Shown: in pieces, positions 34,973-45,947 of the stretch
Layout: the number at the start of each line of letters is the position of its first letter
Numbering within the stretch: the stretch's first letter is position 1
DNA from: Patella vulgata
Taxonomy: Eukaryota; Mollusca; Gastropoda; Patellidae
DNA length: 64,000 nt
Reading direction: 5' to 3'
Assembly: GCF_932274485.2 (NCBI RefSeq)
Contig: NC_065883.2
Coordinates: forward strand, 42,130,539-42,194,538
The notes under the pieces: model-generated
What the model saw: only the letters and a program-made list of their open reading frames with translations
Database searches by the model: none
Told to the model about the DNA's origin: nothing
Made by a program: the position numbers and the translations under genes

Positions 34973-37216
34973 ACAGTTAAAACAATAGTGTTATTTTACA
35001 CCTGTACGAGTGGCAACTGAGCTGCCACTTGCAATAGCGTATATAAGCACTTCATTGAATGCAATTAATTACACTTATTTGAGGATATGTGAAATCATCT
35101 AAAAGTGTAAATGTCCTCTTTATACCGTGAAATTATATCCAACGAAAGTGTAAAATGTTCTTTTAAAAATATAATTAAACACTATTTAGGGTGTACTTAT
35201 ATCCTCTCAAAGTGTAAACAAACGCTATCTAGGGTATAGATATATCTTCTGAACGTGCAATTCAACACTATTTAAGTTATAGATATATCTTCTTAAAGTG
35301 TAATTCAACACTATTTGGGATATTGGTATATCTTCTGAAAGTGCAATTCAACACTATTTAGGATATAAGTATATCTTCTGAAAGTGTAAATCAACACTAT
35401 TTAGAATATAGCTAAATCTTCTTAAAGTGTCATAAAACACCATATGGTATAGCTATGTCTCCTGAAAGTGCAACTAAACGCCATTTAGGATGTAGCTATA
35501 TCTTCTGAAAGTGCTGTTAAACACTATATAGGCTTAAGCTATATCTGTTGAAAGTGGAATCAAACACCATCTAGAGTACAATTATATCTTCTGGGGTGTA
35601 ATTAAACACTGTTTACAGTTTAATTTGTCATCTGAAAGTATAAGTGGGTATTATATAGGGTAAACTTTATCTTCTGCAGAGTGTAATTGAACACTAAATA
35701 AGGTATCAGTACATATTCTAAAAGTGTAATGGAAACACCGCTCTTGGGTATACTATACACTTGTGTGGGTGGCAACTGAGCTGCCACTTGCTCTGGTGTA
35801 CATAAACACTTTACTTGGTGCATATACATGCTTACAGTGTGTCAGATACTTTTTCTAAACACTACTAAGAGGATCTGAGTAAAGAGCAAAAATAACTTTA
35901 AATTGAAATGAACAATACTTTTTGAACAAACAACTGAAACAACAATGTCATATATATGGATAAAAAGTCTTTTTTATGTACACACATCTATGGCTGATAA
36001 ATCAATACCTCATGGGGAGAGTGAAGTTCTACCATTTATTATCTATGTAATGATTTAACCATTTGATACAAGCCTCTTAATAGTGAAGTTACATTTATTC
36101 TTGGACAATTATCAATGACAAATTGCAAATTCTAAATTTCAGTCCTAAATTGCCAAATATTTTGAATAATATTTCAGGGGGCAGATTAGACAAATAATCT
36201 GAAAAGGAAAAAAAATGTTTTATGAAATTTCATCTCTATCGCATTTAAAACATGTATAAGTGTGCAATGAGGGTAATTCATAGTCTAACCAACAGTGAAA
36301 AATGCAATTAGTCATCATCAAAAAAGAGAAACTGATGTGATGCATAATTATTACAATACAAGATAAACATTTATGATTTAATCACGTAGACATACACATG
36401 CAAAAAGTTCAACAAAGGAACACAAAATAATATGCTTATTGGTTAGATACATTCTTACCCTATTACAGATATCTTTCAATTGAAAATAAAGGGAAATGCT
36501 TGGAGGCAATGGGATAAGTAAATTGAGTCAATAACAACATTTTTTTTAATGTTCTTATTTGTTAATACCAATTCTAAAAAGGTGAATCATTGTGAAACAA
36601 TTTCTTTGGATCCTGAAAACCACACGCTGAACTTACAAGATTCAAAGCTAGCCTACACAGTTGTGCCAAATAATATCGTAATCAGTAAATCATAGAAGAC
36701 ATTACAAACAGTGCAGAGTTCACTCATGTCACAGATTTCTTAATACTTTCAAAAACACTGATCAGCCTGGATGCTGGCTTGCGATTTGATTTCATTTCCA
36801 GTACACAATATTCAATATACTGGTAAAAGTTTGCCCCCTTTTTTGGCAGTGTGAAGTTAGCTCGATTTTCGTTTTTCGATATTGGTGAATAAAGAAAAAC
36901 GAGCTACTCGTTCTTCGATATTGGCGAATAACGAAAAACAACTAGCTCGTTTTTCGATTTTATTGAAGACAAATATAGCTGCCGCATAATGCTACACTTT
37001 CTACGAGTAAGGATTCTCTTTGTGAGTGAAAAGTTACACCTTCGGAGATAAATTTATTTCTCGAAAAGTGTATCCTTAGAAAAAGTGTGGGATTACACCA
37101 TGAATGTTATCAGGTGTAACCGGTTACACCATTGCCAGTGTATGTGGTGACCTCACACTTTAAAGGCCAAACTTTACACCAACACAAGTGTTTAACTACA
37201 CATATTTTTAACAGTG
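34973..37216. mobile_element. ~2.2-kb element with CACWGTTAAAA inverted ends
   Basis: The left end CACAGTTAAAACAATAGTGT is mirrored by the right end, which reads inverted CACTGTTAAAAATATGTGT, and both continue into TTTACACYTGT/TTACACCAACAC words. Inside are a tandem array (35085-35735) bracketed by GTGGCAACTGAGCTGCCAC palindromes (about 35010 and 35768), AT-rich sequence, and near 36850-36960 repeated TTTTTCGATATTGGTGAATA words. No transposase frame is seen, so it is non-autonomous. TSD not resolved. Confidence 0.6.
35085..35735. repeat. ~60-bp minisatellite, ~11-12 copies
   Basis: The unit is AAGTGTAATTCAACACTATT, TAGGATATAGCTATATCTTC, TGA. Copies are 57-62 bp and diverge towards the ends. 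Each unit contains a small GTGTAAT..ACAC near-palindrome, so a transcript could form a chain of short hairpins. Confidence 0.87.
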
Positions 37217-37560
37217 AGGTTCCACAAGATAAAAACGCGTTTTTGTTCAATCAGGGGCCATAATCCAGGAAGTTACGGTCTGTTATGTGTCAATATCGTA
37301 AGGAATCGAGATCTTTTGGTTATAAACATACAAGTTCAGTTTCATCAAAATGGGATAAAAATTGTGAACTCTAAGAGTGTACAATCAGGGGCCATAATCC
37401 ACGAAGTTGCGGTCCCATTAAGCCAATATCGAAAGGAACCGAGATCTTTGGGATATTTATAACCTATATTTCAAGTTATGACCTGTAGAGTGTTGACAAA
37501 CAAAATTCTGACGGATGGACGTCAGGATGGACGTAGGCGACGTCAAAATATGTTTTCACC
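37212..37560. repeat. Dispersed GGGGCCATAATCC repeat, two units
   Basis: Two units of AATCAGGGGCCATAATCCA, GAAGTTRCGGTC, CGAGATCTTTNGG and TTTCAAGTT. The end has ATGGACGTCAGGATGGACGT, a short duplication. Related to 20105-20540. Confidence 0.65.
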
Positions 37561-37590
37561 TCAGACTGTAGGTGTATAAAAATGTGTCAT

Positions 37591-38205
37591 CGATCAAGTG
37601 CCGGGCGTATACTTACAAACAGACCAGTGACATACAACAGGTCGGTTTAAGAGGATTTCTTTATATAGGAAAAGAAACCAAAATTCACGACAACAAAATA
37701 GATAATATGGAAAGAGTAAATTCTATTGATCGACAAATACTTGAAATCAACATTCGGTCATGTGACATTTCCATAACAATGAAGTTTTAAAGTTAATTTC
37801 AAATACTGTAATTTAATTTGTTCAGAGAATAAATTATCCCAAAATACATGTTCATTTTTCAGATAAGTGTCTATTATTTATAAAACTGTCCATTATTGTC
37901 GATCAAGTGCCGGGCGTACTTACAAACAGACCAGTGACATACAACAGGTCGGTTTAAGTGGAATTCTTTATATAGAAAAAGAAACCAAAATTCGCGACAA
38001 CAAAATAGATAATATGGAAAGAGTAAATTCTATTGATGGACAAATACTTGAAATCAACATTCGGTCATGTGACATTTCCATAACAATGAAGTTTTAAAGT
38101 TAATTTCATGTACTGTAATTTAATTTGTTCAGAGAATAAATTATCCCAAAATACATGTTCATTTTTCAGATAAGTGTCTATTATTTATAAAACTGTCCAT
38201 TATTT
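37591..38205. repeat. Tandem duplication, ~309-bp unit
   Basis: Two copies (37591-37899, 37900-38205) differ at only about a dozen sites. Both keep a plus-strand frame with YKQTSDIQQVGL and NKIDNMERVNSI ending in ISITMKF, but all five in-frame differences I see in the shared part change the residue. That argues against a constrained protein. A 24-bp inverted copy of the unit's end follows at 38181-38236 and forms a hairpin (ATAAAACTGTCCATTATT). Confidence 0.85.
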
Positions 38206-38288
38206 TCAATAAATAATGGGACAGTTTTATAAATAAAAGACGATTGTTTTAGAAAAGCGTATATTCTCCTATATACTGGTACAACACA

Positions 38289-38715
38289 TCAAAGGGTGAC
38301 GTCATATCTATGTTTTAATATGATGTTATAATCTGTAAGGTCAGACACAGAGATAAAACTCTCTTCAATTAGATTCCAATACTCTGTGTTTGCTGCAGGA
38401 GGGCGATAGAATGTGCCCACAAGAAACTTATTAGTGTTAAGTATGAATTCGATCCACACAGCTTCAAGTTTGTTAATTATGAGGTCTTGGCGTGCTTTAA
38501 AAAACAGACTTTCTTTAACATATACTGCCACACCCCCATATGTACAACCTTCCCTATTCACTAACAAAGGCGGGTGATAGCCACTTATTCTAATATATGA
38601 GGGAGAGTTTGTATTTTCGAACCTTGTTTCTGAGAGTTAGAATATCATGGCTGTTTAGTTCACGGGACATTTGATCTAACTTGTGTTTAAGACTTATGGC
38701 ATTTAAATGAACTAA
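38289..38715 (-). mobile_element. LINE endonuclease-domain fragment
   Basis: The minus strand encodes LVHLNAISLKHKLDQM, then (after a frame change) LSETRFEN, then YGGVAVYVKESLFFKARQDL, LEAVWIEF and LVGTFYRPP. These are exonuclease-endonuclease-phosphatase motifs of CR1/Jockey-type LINEs. The catalytic GDFN that should follow is absent, so it is truncated there. Confidence 0.82.
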
Positions 38716-39640
38716 GGAAATACTTTTTTCATATACGAGTAATAAATGCTGGAGGGAAATAAGTATATGAAGCTGGATGCGGTTTTCAAATAAATGAAGG
38801 TAGACAACTACGAGAATATAACTCAGACCACCTACACCGTATTTTTGTAAAACATATTTAAGTGACTGTACTATGAAAAGTGGCTAGAATTGGTAGCAAT
38901 TAAGTATGGCGATTGTGGTCATGTAATGAGCGTAATGATAACTATTAATGAACTTCAAAGAGGGGGCAAAGGAAATTAACGTAAACGTAAACAATAAATA
39001 TGTACAAATAAGTCAGTGCCGTGGGTCATGTCGATGTATAAAGGCAAACAAAGGTAAAAAAAAAAATAAGACAAAAAAAAAAGAAAAGACCCAGGTAAGT
39101 ACACAATTAATAAACAACAAACAAGGGAAAACGTGTAAACTGTATAAAGATATTATGACTACGGATTCCTAATCATGAGTAATATTTAAAAGATAATGTT
39201 GATTGTGGTTATTTCTAGTAATAAGTTTAATGGAGGGCGTTATATTTTATGTAACTGGTTAAGTGAAAACTAGATTTGTGAATGTGAAAGCATTTTGTCA
39301 GTGTAATAACAACATTTAAAGAAGTGTTATTTCTCTATTTAAAGACTTGGAAGATACAATTTGATTACAAAATAGACATTTACCCAACCGATTTCGTTTT
39401 CTATTTGGTATTCAACAATGTACAATATGCATACATGAAAGAATACTGGTATAAGTTAATGTGTGATATTTAAGGGGGGGGGGGTCGTACCAAATTGATT
39501 TAAGTTTTAAAAAAACAAATATGAAAATCGATTACAAAGCCACAAGATTTTGACATTTATAATTTGTTTTCTACATTCGGACATTTGTTTTGTATGAGAT
39601 GATACCGTGTTAAATCTGGGCCAGCTCCTTTAATAATAAG
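38716..39640. other. No recognisable feature
   Basis: A Lys-rich frame at 38948-39172 reflects an A-rich stretch near 39055-39090. A G-run lies at about 39474-39484. Confidence 0.45.
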
Positions 39641-39649
39641 GTATTTGAT

Positions 39650-39975
39650 CGGCAGTACTATATACCGGAAAACACCGGGAAAACACTAAATACCGGAAAA
39701 CATACTAAATACCGGAAAATACCCTAAATAGGTAACCCTAAGACTGGCACCCTAAATAGGTAACCGGAGCCTGGGTTAGGGATAGGGTTAGTTCCCGGTT
39801 TATAGTATAGCCCTTCCCCGGTTTACTATTTAGGGCGGTTTCCGGTATTTAGTGTGTTTTCCGGTATCTAGTGTTTTTTCGGTGTTTTCCGGTATTCAGA
39901 ATAACATGGTGTTTTCCGGTGTTTTTTATTGTTTTCCGGGTGTTTTCCGGTGTTTTTCGGTATATAGTATAGCCC
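39650..39975. mobile_element. CCGG-rich foldback transposon, copy 2, 9-bp TSD
   Basis: Left end GGCAGTACTATATACCGG, right end CGGTATATAGTATAGCCC. Arms of CCGGAAAACACC blocks plus CTAAATAGGTAACC mirror each other. The centre is GGGTTAGGGATAGGGTTAG and CCCGGTTTATAGTATAGCCC. A perfect 9-bp direct repeat GTATTTGAT flanks it (39641-39649, 39976-39984). There is no ORF. The structure matches the copy at 13865 throughout. The 9-bp TSD is typical of Mutator-like elements but not exclusive to them. Confidence 0.87.
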
Positions 39976-39984
39976 GTATTTGAT

Positions 39985-40769
39985 ACATGATTTGTATTTT
40001 ACAATTTATCGATTATTTGAATCAGTAATAATTACGAAGAAGTAAATCCCTCAAACGAAGTCCCTATCATAGAAAATATTATATAGTAGATCTTTTGTAC
40101 TTTCAGTTATCATATTTATCGAAAAAAAGAAAGTTATGATAGTGTCTTCGAGGGATTCTTCTTTTGAATAAACTTGAAATCAAGTGATTATTCTATCGCA
40201 TAATAAATTAACAGTATAAGTTTACACACAGGACAGTAAATAAATAAAAGCGATAGAATAGTAATAAGTCGCTGATGTGTTGATTTCCGTTTGTCTGCGA
40301 TATCACCTCGGTGGAAGCGGACGTAAAATACAACTAACTAAGTAAGTGATTTCCTATAACTGAGCCGTAATAAACGATACCCTGATCGGAACTAATCTTC
40401 TAATAGCTAATATTACGATCCATAATACACGAGATACAGACGTTTTCAAAATAATGGTTTAACTACAAGACAGGTATATTTGAGTAAACCGCAATTGATT
40501 TTGACATTTGTAACGTGGGATATGTTCACACCAAATTTACCTAGGTTAACCCAGTCTGTTGAGGTGATTAATGTTTAAGTAAAGACGAGCGTAACAACAC
40601 CAAAATCCTTGTACAACAAAACATCAACTAAGGAAACTGATATCGCTACTTTTATTGTAGGGTGGTTTGAATTAGAGAAGATCACACTCTTAATTACATG
40701 ACAATTGAAATACAACATTGCACCGTTTGAAATACAATAAAGATGGTGTTTTATAATTTAGCTAACTGA
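39985..40769. other. No recognisable feature
   Basis: AT-rich intergenic or intronic sequence without repeats that I could match elsewhere. Confidence 0.45.
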
Positions 40770-40774
40770 AGGTC

Positions 40775-41240
40775 AAGTTCTGGAAAGAGTTCAATTCTGC
40801 ATTTCGGCCCTCGCTTTGCTGTTTGAAAACCATGCGCTTTTAACGGATGGGTGTTTTTGAATTCTGTCTAATAGTCTAACATTTTCGAACGTCATGTCTT
40901 CCGAGATAGACACTCCTGAATGCTTAAGTTTCTTTCTGTTTGTAATCACTAACTGTCTCTCATCTCTCTTAACAAAATGAACAATAATTGCACGTGGTGC
41001 TTTCTAGTTTGATCTGTAATAATCGGACCCAGTCCTACTCTGTCGGCTACATCAATTTCCAACTGCTTGTCTTTGCACAGTTTTACTTATATTGTGTTTC
41101 TTACCAGTTCAATACAATTTTCACCCTTGTGTTCACTAAACCCGAATACTCATAAATGGGCCTTTCGTGTGTACTGTTCGAGATTATTCATCTTTGTTTT
41201 TCAGGGACGACAATTCTTCGTTCTTTAGATTTATACAGAA
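40775..41240 (-). mobile_element. LINE ORF1p fragment (L1-type RRM/CTD)
   Basis: The minus strand encodes MNNLEQYTRKAHL, VFGFSEHKGENCIELVRNTI, LEIDVADRVGLGP and, after a frame change, APRAIIVHFVKRDERQLVI, NRKKLKHSGVSISEDMTFEN and HPSVKSAW. That order (coiled-coil end, RRM-like domain, C-terminal nucleic-acid-binding domain) is that of the LINE ORF1 protein family often called Transposase_22. Two in-frame stops and the frame change make it dead. Confidence 0.8.
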
Positions 41241-41398
41241 CAATCCATACATGATTAATTTTATGCACAGAAATTATAAAATACACCTAGAATTTAAATA
41301 ATATCAAACCTTTTTTTTCGCAGTTTGTCTTGCGATTATGCCAAGTATAATTTAGAATGTGTATTGCTTTTTTTTTATTTTATATCTATGGACAAAAT

Positions 41399-41448
41399 TA
41401 TAGTAATATATAGTAATATATAGTAATATATAGTAATATATAGTAATA
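41399..41448. repeat. Short tandem repeat, TATAGTAATA units
   Basis: Four to five perfect copies of a 12-bp ATAGTAATATAT unit. The rest of 41241-41828 shows nothing recognisable. Confidence 0.9.
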
Positions 41449-41828
41449 TTGTTTGTATTATTGTTTGTATTATATTATATATAATCGCTTTGTTTACAAC
41501 CTATAAATAAGATATGAATTACCCCCCTCTTTCTTGTTGCTTATAATATAATCAATTAAAATGTTGTTTTAATTGATTAAATATATAAAACTCTACCGCC
41601 CGGATACAGTTATATTTTAAAGCTTTACCCGCTATATACACGAGGACATCTCACTGCGCCACCTGCTATTGTTCTCATAGGGGGATTAATCAAGCAAGGG
41701 GATTATCGAATACAATGGTGTTAAAAGTATAGTCCGCTTTTTTAAAACTACTAGGTTTAAACTAATTAACAACTTTATTCACAATAAATTACATAAAAGT
41801 AACAAACATTACATGTATCAAACATAAC

Positions 41829-42068
41829 TCATAACCCTACTATATGTGATATGGCGTCAGTATATTCAATTGCACTTTTTACTACATTTAACAGTTCAAT
41901 TTTTAGATCATTAATAGATTCTTCTACTCTTATATATTTTCGCCTTTTAGGGAGCAATCGTCCCCCGTTATCCAATTGAACTATTGTATTTTCAGTAAAA
42001 GTCTTCTCTTTTGACAAAATGTTAATAAATTTAAATATATTTGGGTGGCTTGTTCCGGTCTTCTTCAT
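41829..42068 (-). pseudogene. C-terminus of a MULE/FLYWCH-type transposase-like protein
   Basis: The frame encodes TSHPNIFKFINILSKEKTF, then a Gly/Pro/Arg-rich GGRLLPKRRKY and a terminal IEYTDAISHIVGL before the stop. This matches the end of the large animal family with a FLYWCH finger and a MULE transposase domain, where NxxHPNIWKFI..LKKEQ and a final EYLRGIAHN are usual (from memory). Upstream the frame meets a stop about ten codons before the first Met, and no catalytic region is seen nearby. It could be a terminal exon or a fragment; I favour fragment. Confidence 0.55.
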
Positions 42069-42485
42069 TTTACTTGAGCCATTTTAAAAGATATAATGTA
42101 ATTGGGGGTGATAACTATCCTTATATAATGATAGTGAGTATATAATCATATATTTGATTGATTTATGAGTACTGTCTGAATGAAAGGTAGGTGAATAATA
42201 TTTAAGATACTCGTTAAACGATGACACGTGAACTTAACTTATATATTTTAATCATTAAAATAATTATATCTGAACTAGGTGAACAGTACTAATAATATCA
42301 AGTTTTAAATCGCATTTAAAAACTTACATGTTTAAACTATCTTATCCAGAATAAATTAATTGATATGTTTTACTCCTTTTTAAAAGCGCTTTGAGCATGC
42401 TTATGGATGGATTTGGCACTCTAGAAATCGACATTATTATTTTTATTATTATTAATAAGGATACAGTCTATAATCCTTTGTTTAC

Positions 42486-43050
42486 TTAAAGCATATTAAA
42501 AACAAACGCCAAGGTTCTGCGATCTAACCTGGAAAGTTGTAATGCCCCCGTCCGACCGGGGTGGCGTCCGTACTGCGCTGCAGCGACCAGAAAATGCACA
42601 AGGTCGCCGGCAAACGTGAACACAACGTGCGAAAATGTCCAAAAATATTACAAACTTGAAAAAAAAATCGCGTTTTCACATCTTTCCAGGGCAGATCGCA
42701 GAACCTTGGCGTTTGTTTTGAACATGCTCAAAACAAACGCCGTGACTCGGCGATCATTTGCGACCATCGAGACCACAGCGCAATATTTGGTGTTTTCACC
42801 ACGCTTTTATCACGCTTATGTCGATCTTGACGTGCTCTGGGGCCATTTTCCGTCGTCGTAGCAGCGCAGTAAAGGCGCCACCCTGGCCTGACTGGGGTAT
42901 AAACACACGACTTTTTTCAAGTCTTTAATTTTTGGGGACATTTCTCGCGTTGTGTTTACGTTTGGTGGCGACCTTGTTCATTTTCTGGTCGCTGTACGGT
43001 CGCAGCAGCGCACTAAGGACGCCACCCGGTCTGACGGGGGCATAATCTAA
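42486..43050. repeat. GC-rich compound palindrome
   Basis: Outer arms 42540-42680 and 42890-43050 mirror each other: CCCCCGTCCGACCGGGGTGG against CCACCCGGTCTGACGGGGGC, plus GCGACCAGAAAATG and AACACAACG words. Inner arms AACAAACGCCAAGGTTCTGC (42503) and GCAGAACCTTGGCGTTTGTT (42700) form another inverted pair. The GC content stands out from the AT-rich surroundings. There is no convincing ORF. Confidence 0.75.
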
Positions 43051-43116
43051 GATCGATTGTTGGGTATAATGGAGTATGTAATTCAACAATACTGTTACTT
43101 TATATCCAGTAAACAT

Positions 43117-43300
43117 GAGAGAGAGAGAGAGAGGGGGGGGGGTAACGTCCACTCGACACAAGCTAGGTCATTTCGGAACCAAAACATGGTTCAATTTTAT
43201 TTCAAAAATACACATGCGCGTAGGGGTCTTTAGCAGTGGGAGGACCCGGAGAAAACCCACGAGGCTGGACAGGCGACCCTACCCATTGTGGTCAGCAGAC
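43117..43300 (-). mobile_element. SINE family B with long (CT)n tail
   Basis: The plus-strand text begins (GA)n and a G-run, then GTCCACTCGACACAAGCTAG and on through the reverse complement of the family B body to the GTCGCC word. A T-rich tail is replaced by pure (CT)n. The shared GTTAAACCCC word is eroded into the G-run. Confidence 0.78.
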
Positions 43301-43449
43301 TGTGGTACCGGTACTAACAAACACACAATGTTGATGATAGACCTCGTTCAGGTTGACCTAGATCCACCACACAAGCCCAGGATTGATACATTCGTACCCG
43401 GGACCTGCGAAGAAATCGAGGACAAACGGCCAATCAGCTTTCTGTAAAC

Positions 43450-43910
43450 TTGTACCAAGTTACGGGAATTCGAGTTACACCCCAAACGATTAGAAATTAG
43501 CTACATGCAGCCCATTTGCATGCGCGACGACCGCGTGTTGTGCCTCCATTAACTCGCCAGCACATGGCAAACAGGCGTCAATGGTGTAGGCAGTGTAGAA
43601 ATTGGGGTAATCGTCGATGGGCGCGTGTAATGTTCTCAGATGAGCCCAGATTTACTCTGGATTTCACCATGAGTCCTGACCTTTCCCCTATTCCCCTATA
43701 GAGCATGTCTAGGATATGATCGGGAGACGTGTTCGTCGACGTCAACAACGTCAACCGACAATACTGCAAGAATTGGTCGTGGCACTGCAAGAGGAGTGAG
43801 GCAGATTCCCCAAATCGTGATTGGAGGGTTGATTGGAGGATGCCAATCGTGATTGGAGGATGCCACGACGAATTGCTGAATGTCTGAGGATTGGTGGAGC
43901 AATTACTCAT
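43450..43910 (+). pseudogene. Tc1/mariner transposase, internally deleted
   Basis: The frame encodes VTGIRVTPQTIRN, a stop, LHAAHLHARRPRVVPPLT and RWARVMFSDEPRFTLDF, where SDE holds the first catalytic Asp. It then jumps directly to MSPDLSPI, where the third catalytic residue lies next to PIE. Some 80 residues that should include the second Asp are gone. The downstream tail (RRVRRRQQRQPTILQELVVA) continues in another frame. It is a different subfamily from the Tc1 element at 53 kb. Confidence 0.85.
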
Positions 43911-44814
43911 TATTAAGACAAAAATCAAAGACGTCCATTTTCACTTTTGACGGTGTATCTGTATGCGGGTGAAATGGAGCCGTCATAGAAGCCGCCCATA
44001 TGAACTGTTTATTGGTCTGTTATTAACATCACTGGTTACCTCTAATAAAAACAGCATTGCATTTCTGCAGTTTTGTATTGTTTCTGAATATCCCCTACTT
44101 TTTTGAAGAGTATTATTAAAAAGTCTTTGTTTTGACAAAATTTAAAATGGTAAAAAAAATCATGAATATTAATAGATCTCTTTTTTTATGTCAATCTTTT
44201 TTTTCTTAATTTGATTTTGGTCATTTATTGCTTTACAAAACAATAATTAAGTAGCAAAACAAATGTGACCGATCATTATTTTGACAATTTTTTAAATCAG
44301 TCAGTCCTTTTCCATTTCTTGCTAGTGTCCTGTTGAATATAGATTAAGTTTCTATACCATAACATAAATTATACTGATTTGGTAGGATACAGCGGAAATT
44401 AAAAATGAAATCCTGCTGTGATAAATAATCTAGTGAAACAAAATCAGATTCTATAATTTCTGCATTGAATAAATAAATAATAAAGATTTCTCAAATTAAA
44501 AAGCTTTGTTATTGATAAAATTTATTTGAACTTTCTGACCAATCATTTACCATTGAAACATCCTGAAAAAATAACAATATCCTCTGCTTTGAACAGTAAT
44601 AATAATCAGATTATAATTTGACCTATACTCGATATGATGTAACAGTGTTGTTGAAATTAAACATTAACCTTTGTCTGTGATTTTAAGGAAAACATAAACT
44701 GTCACGGTCACAAAACATGCAGCAAAAAGTACAACACACGCATTAACTGAGAATAGAAAATTTTAAATACAAGATGTTGTGGTTAACAAAAAATATCTAT
44801 GAACAATAAGAATT
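43911..44814. other. No recognisable feature
   Basis: Strongly AT-rich, with no ORF or repeat that I could match. Confidence 0.45.
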
Positions 44815-45120
44815 ATATATAGCGGCTCTTCGGGCATTTATTAAATAAAAATTCAATTAACAATAGTCTATGACGTCACAATGTCATAGTTACATTATTA
44901 TACAGGCAAGGGTAATTATTTCTTAGCCTACAGACTACAAATATTCAATCCGACCACGGTCTTTATTTTATTTAATTTAATTTAATTATTCTCTTATTTA
45001 AAATTAAGTTTCGGGTGGTACTTCGCAATAAAGTAGCTTTCTTTTGCCTCCAAGAGGTCGTTGTTTTTGCTATTAAGTCTATATAAATGCCTGAAGAGCC
45101 GCTATCGCGGTGAAAACGTT
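44815..45120. repeat. ~300-bp MITE-like element with a hammerhead-like end
   Basis: AGCGGCTCTTCGGGCATTTAT (44821) is mirrored by ATAAATGCCTGAAGAGCCGCT (45083). The right end continues CTGAAGAGCCGCTATCGCGG, TGAAAACGTT, which has the hammerhead core form CUGANGA, a 5-bp stem II with UAUC loop, then GAAA. I could not identify a convincing stem III with a cleavage triplet. A TGACGTCA-like word lies inside near 44873. Confidence 0.55.
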
Positions 45121-45340
45121 AGCATAAAAATGTAGTTTTATTTTGCCATCTTTAATTTCAATTATATATTACCAAAGAGCAGCTTTAATTAACTATTCTA
45201 CTATATATCAGTTTTTGTCGGCATACCTTTTATCTTTTCATCATTTACGTGAAACAAAGTAGTGCAGCTTTACGGTTGTGCTAATATTTCTGTATATATA
45301 GATATTGGCAATTGTAAATATATTCCTTCTTTTACTTCAG

Positions 45341-45445
45341 GTTCTTGGTTCGGATAGTTTATTTCATTTTAAACACAAAGGAGTTTCTCCTGTAAGAAAG
45401 AGAAGAAGTATACCGCATTCCAGAATTTTAAAAGCACATCCTTAT
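45341..45445 (+). CDS. Proprotein convertase pro-domain, exon 1 of two seen
   Basis: This 105-bp exon is bounded by TTTACTTCAG and GTAAGT, phase 0 at both ends. It encodes 35 residues: LFHFKHKGVSPVRKRRSIPH, then SRILKAHPY. It aligns with the second half of the pro-peptide of kexin-like subtilisin convertases (in PC2, YHFYHNGL..KAKRRRSL; in furin, YHFWHRGVTKRSL). RKRR-S is at the place of the secondary pro-peptide cleavage site. The protein matures peptide hormones and other precursors in the secretory pathway. Upstream exons (signal peptide, first half of the pro-domain) were not found in the window. I chose splice sites over the upstream ATG at 45305 because that extension reads like intron. 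Confidence 0.72.
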
Positions 45446-45734
45446 GTAAGTAAAACTGCTTTTTTCCACAGCCAATTTGTAACTAAATATATGTCTTGTA
45501 TGGCATCGTTTTACCGTTTTAAAACGCCAGATCTACCGTTAGTGTGGCAGCTTCCTCATATTTTCGGATTTAAGTTCGTTGTGTCCTATCCACGCTTCTT
45601 TAGGATAGATTGAACAGAACAAAGAATCCGCATGGTTACTTAATAGCGCCCATGTTTAGTAACATAACTAAAATGATTTAAACAGAAAATCACATTTTTC
45701 AAAATATGTTGTTTTGATGTGTTTTTTGTAACAG

Positions 45735-45929
45735 GTAAAGTCGGCTGTGCAACAAACGGGATTTGTTCGATCGAAACGAGGTTATAAATCATTAGATAGT
45801 GTACTGGCTAATTTAGATATTAAACAACCTAGTTACTATAGATTAGCTAATATTAAAGAAGAAACACAGAATAAAGGGAAGACACCCAAATTACCAACAG
45901 ATCCAGACTTTGAAAAAGAATGGTATTTG
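45735..45929 (+). CDS. Proprotein convertase pro-domain junction, exon 2 of two seen
   Basis: This 195-bp exon lies between TTTTTGTAACAG and GTAAGT and is phase 0 at both ends, so it joins exon 1 in frame across a 289-bp intron. The join reads HPY-VKSAVQQTGFVRSKRGYK, close to PC2 (DPRVKMALQQEGFDRKKRGYR). RSKR-GY is the primary autocleavage site. It then runs ~40 residues to TDPDFEKEWYL, the start of the catalytic domain in all family members. The stretch between cleavage site and DPxFxxxWYL is ~20 residues longer than in PC2 or furin. PC2-like is my best guess; furin-like is possible. No later exons with the catalytic Asp, His or Ser were recognised, so the gene continues out of the window or this is a fragment. 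Confidence 0.75.
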
Positions 45930-45947
45930 GTAAGTTATTTTTTAGCT

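Noticed and set aside
37572-38097. Paralogous exons encoding a conserved 60-residue peptide
   Set aside because: All five in-frame differences seen between the copies change the amino acid, so there is no sign of coding constraint.
43115-43447. 110-codon frame as a gene
   Set aside because: Its first half is an antisense SINE B and the rest has no motif.
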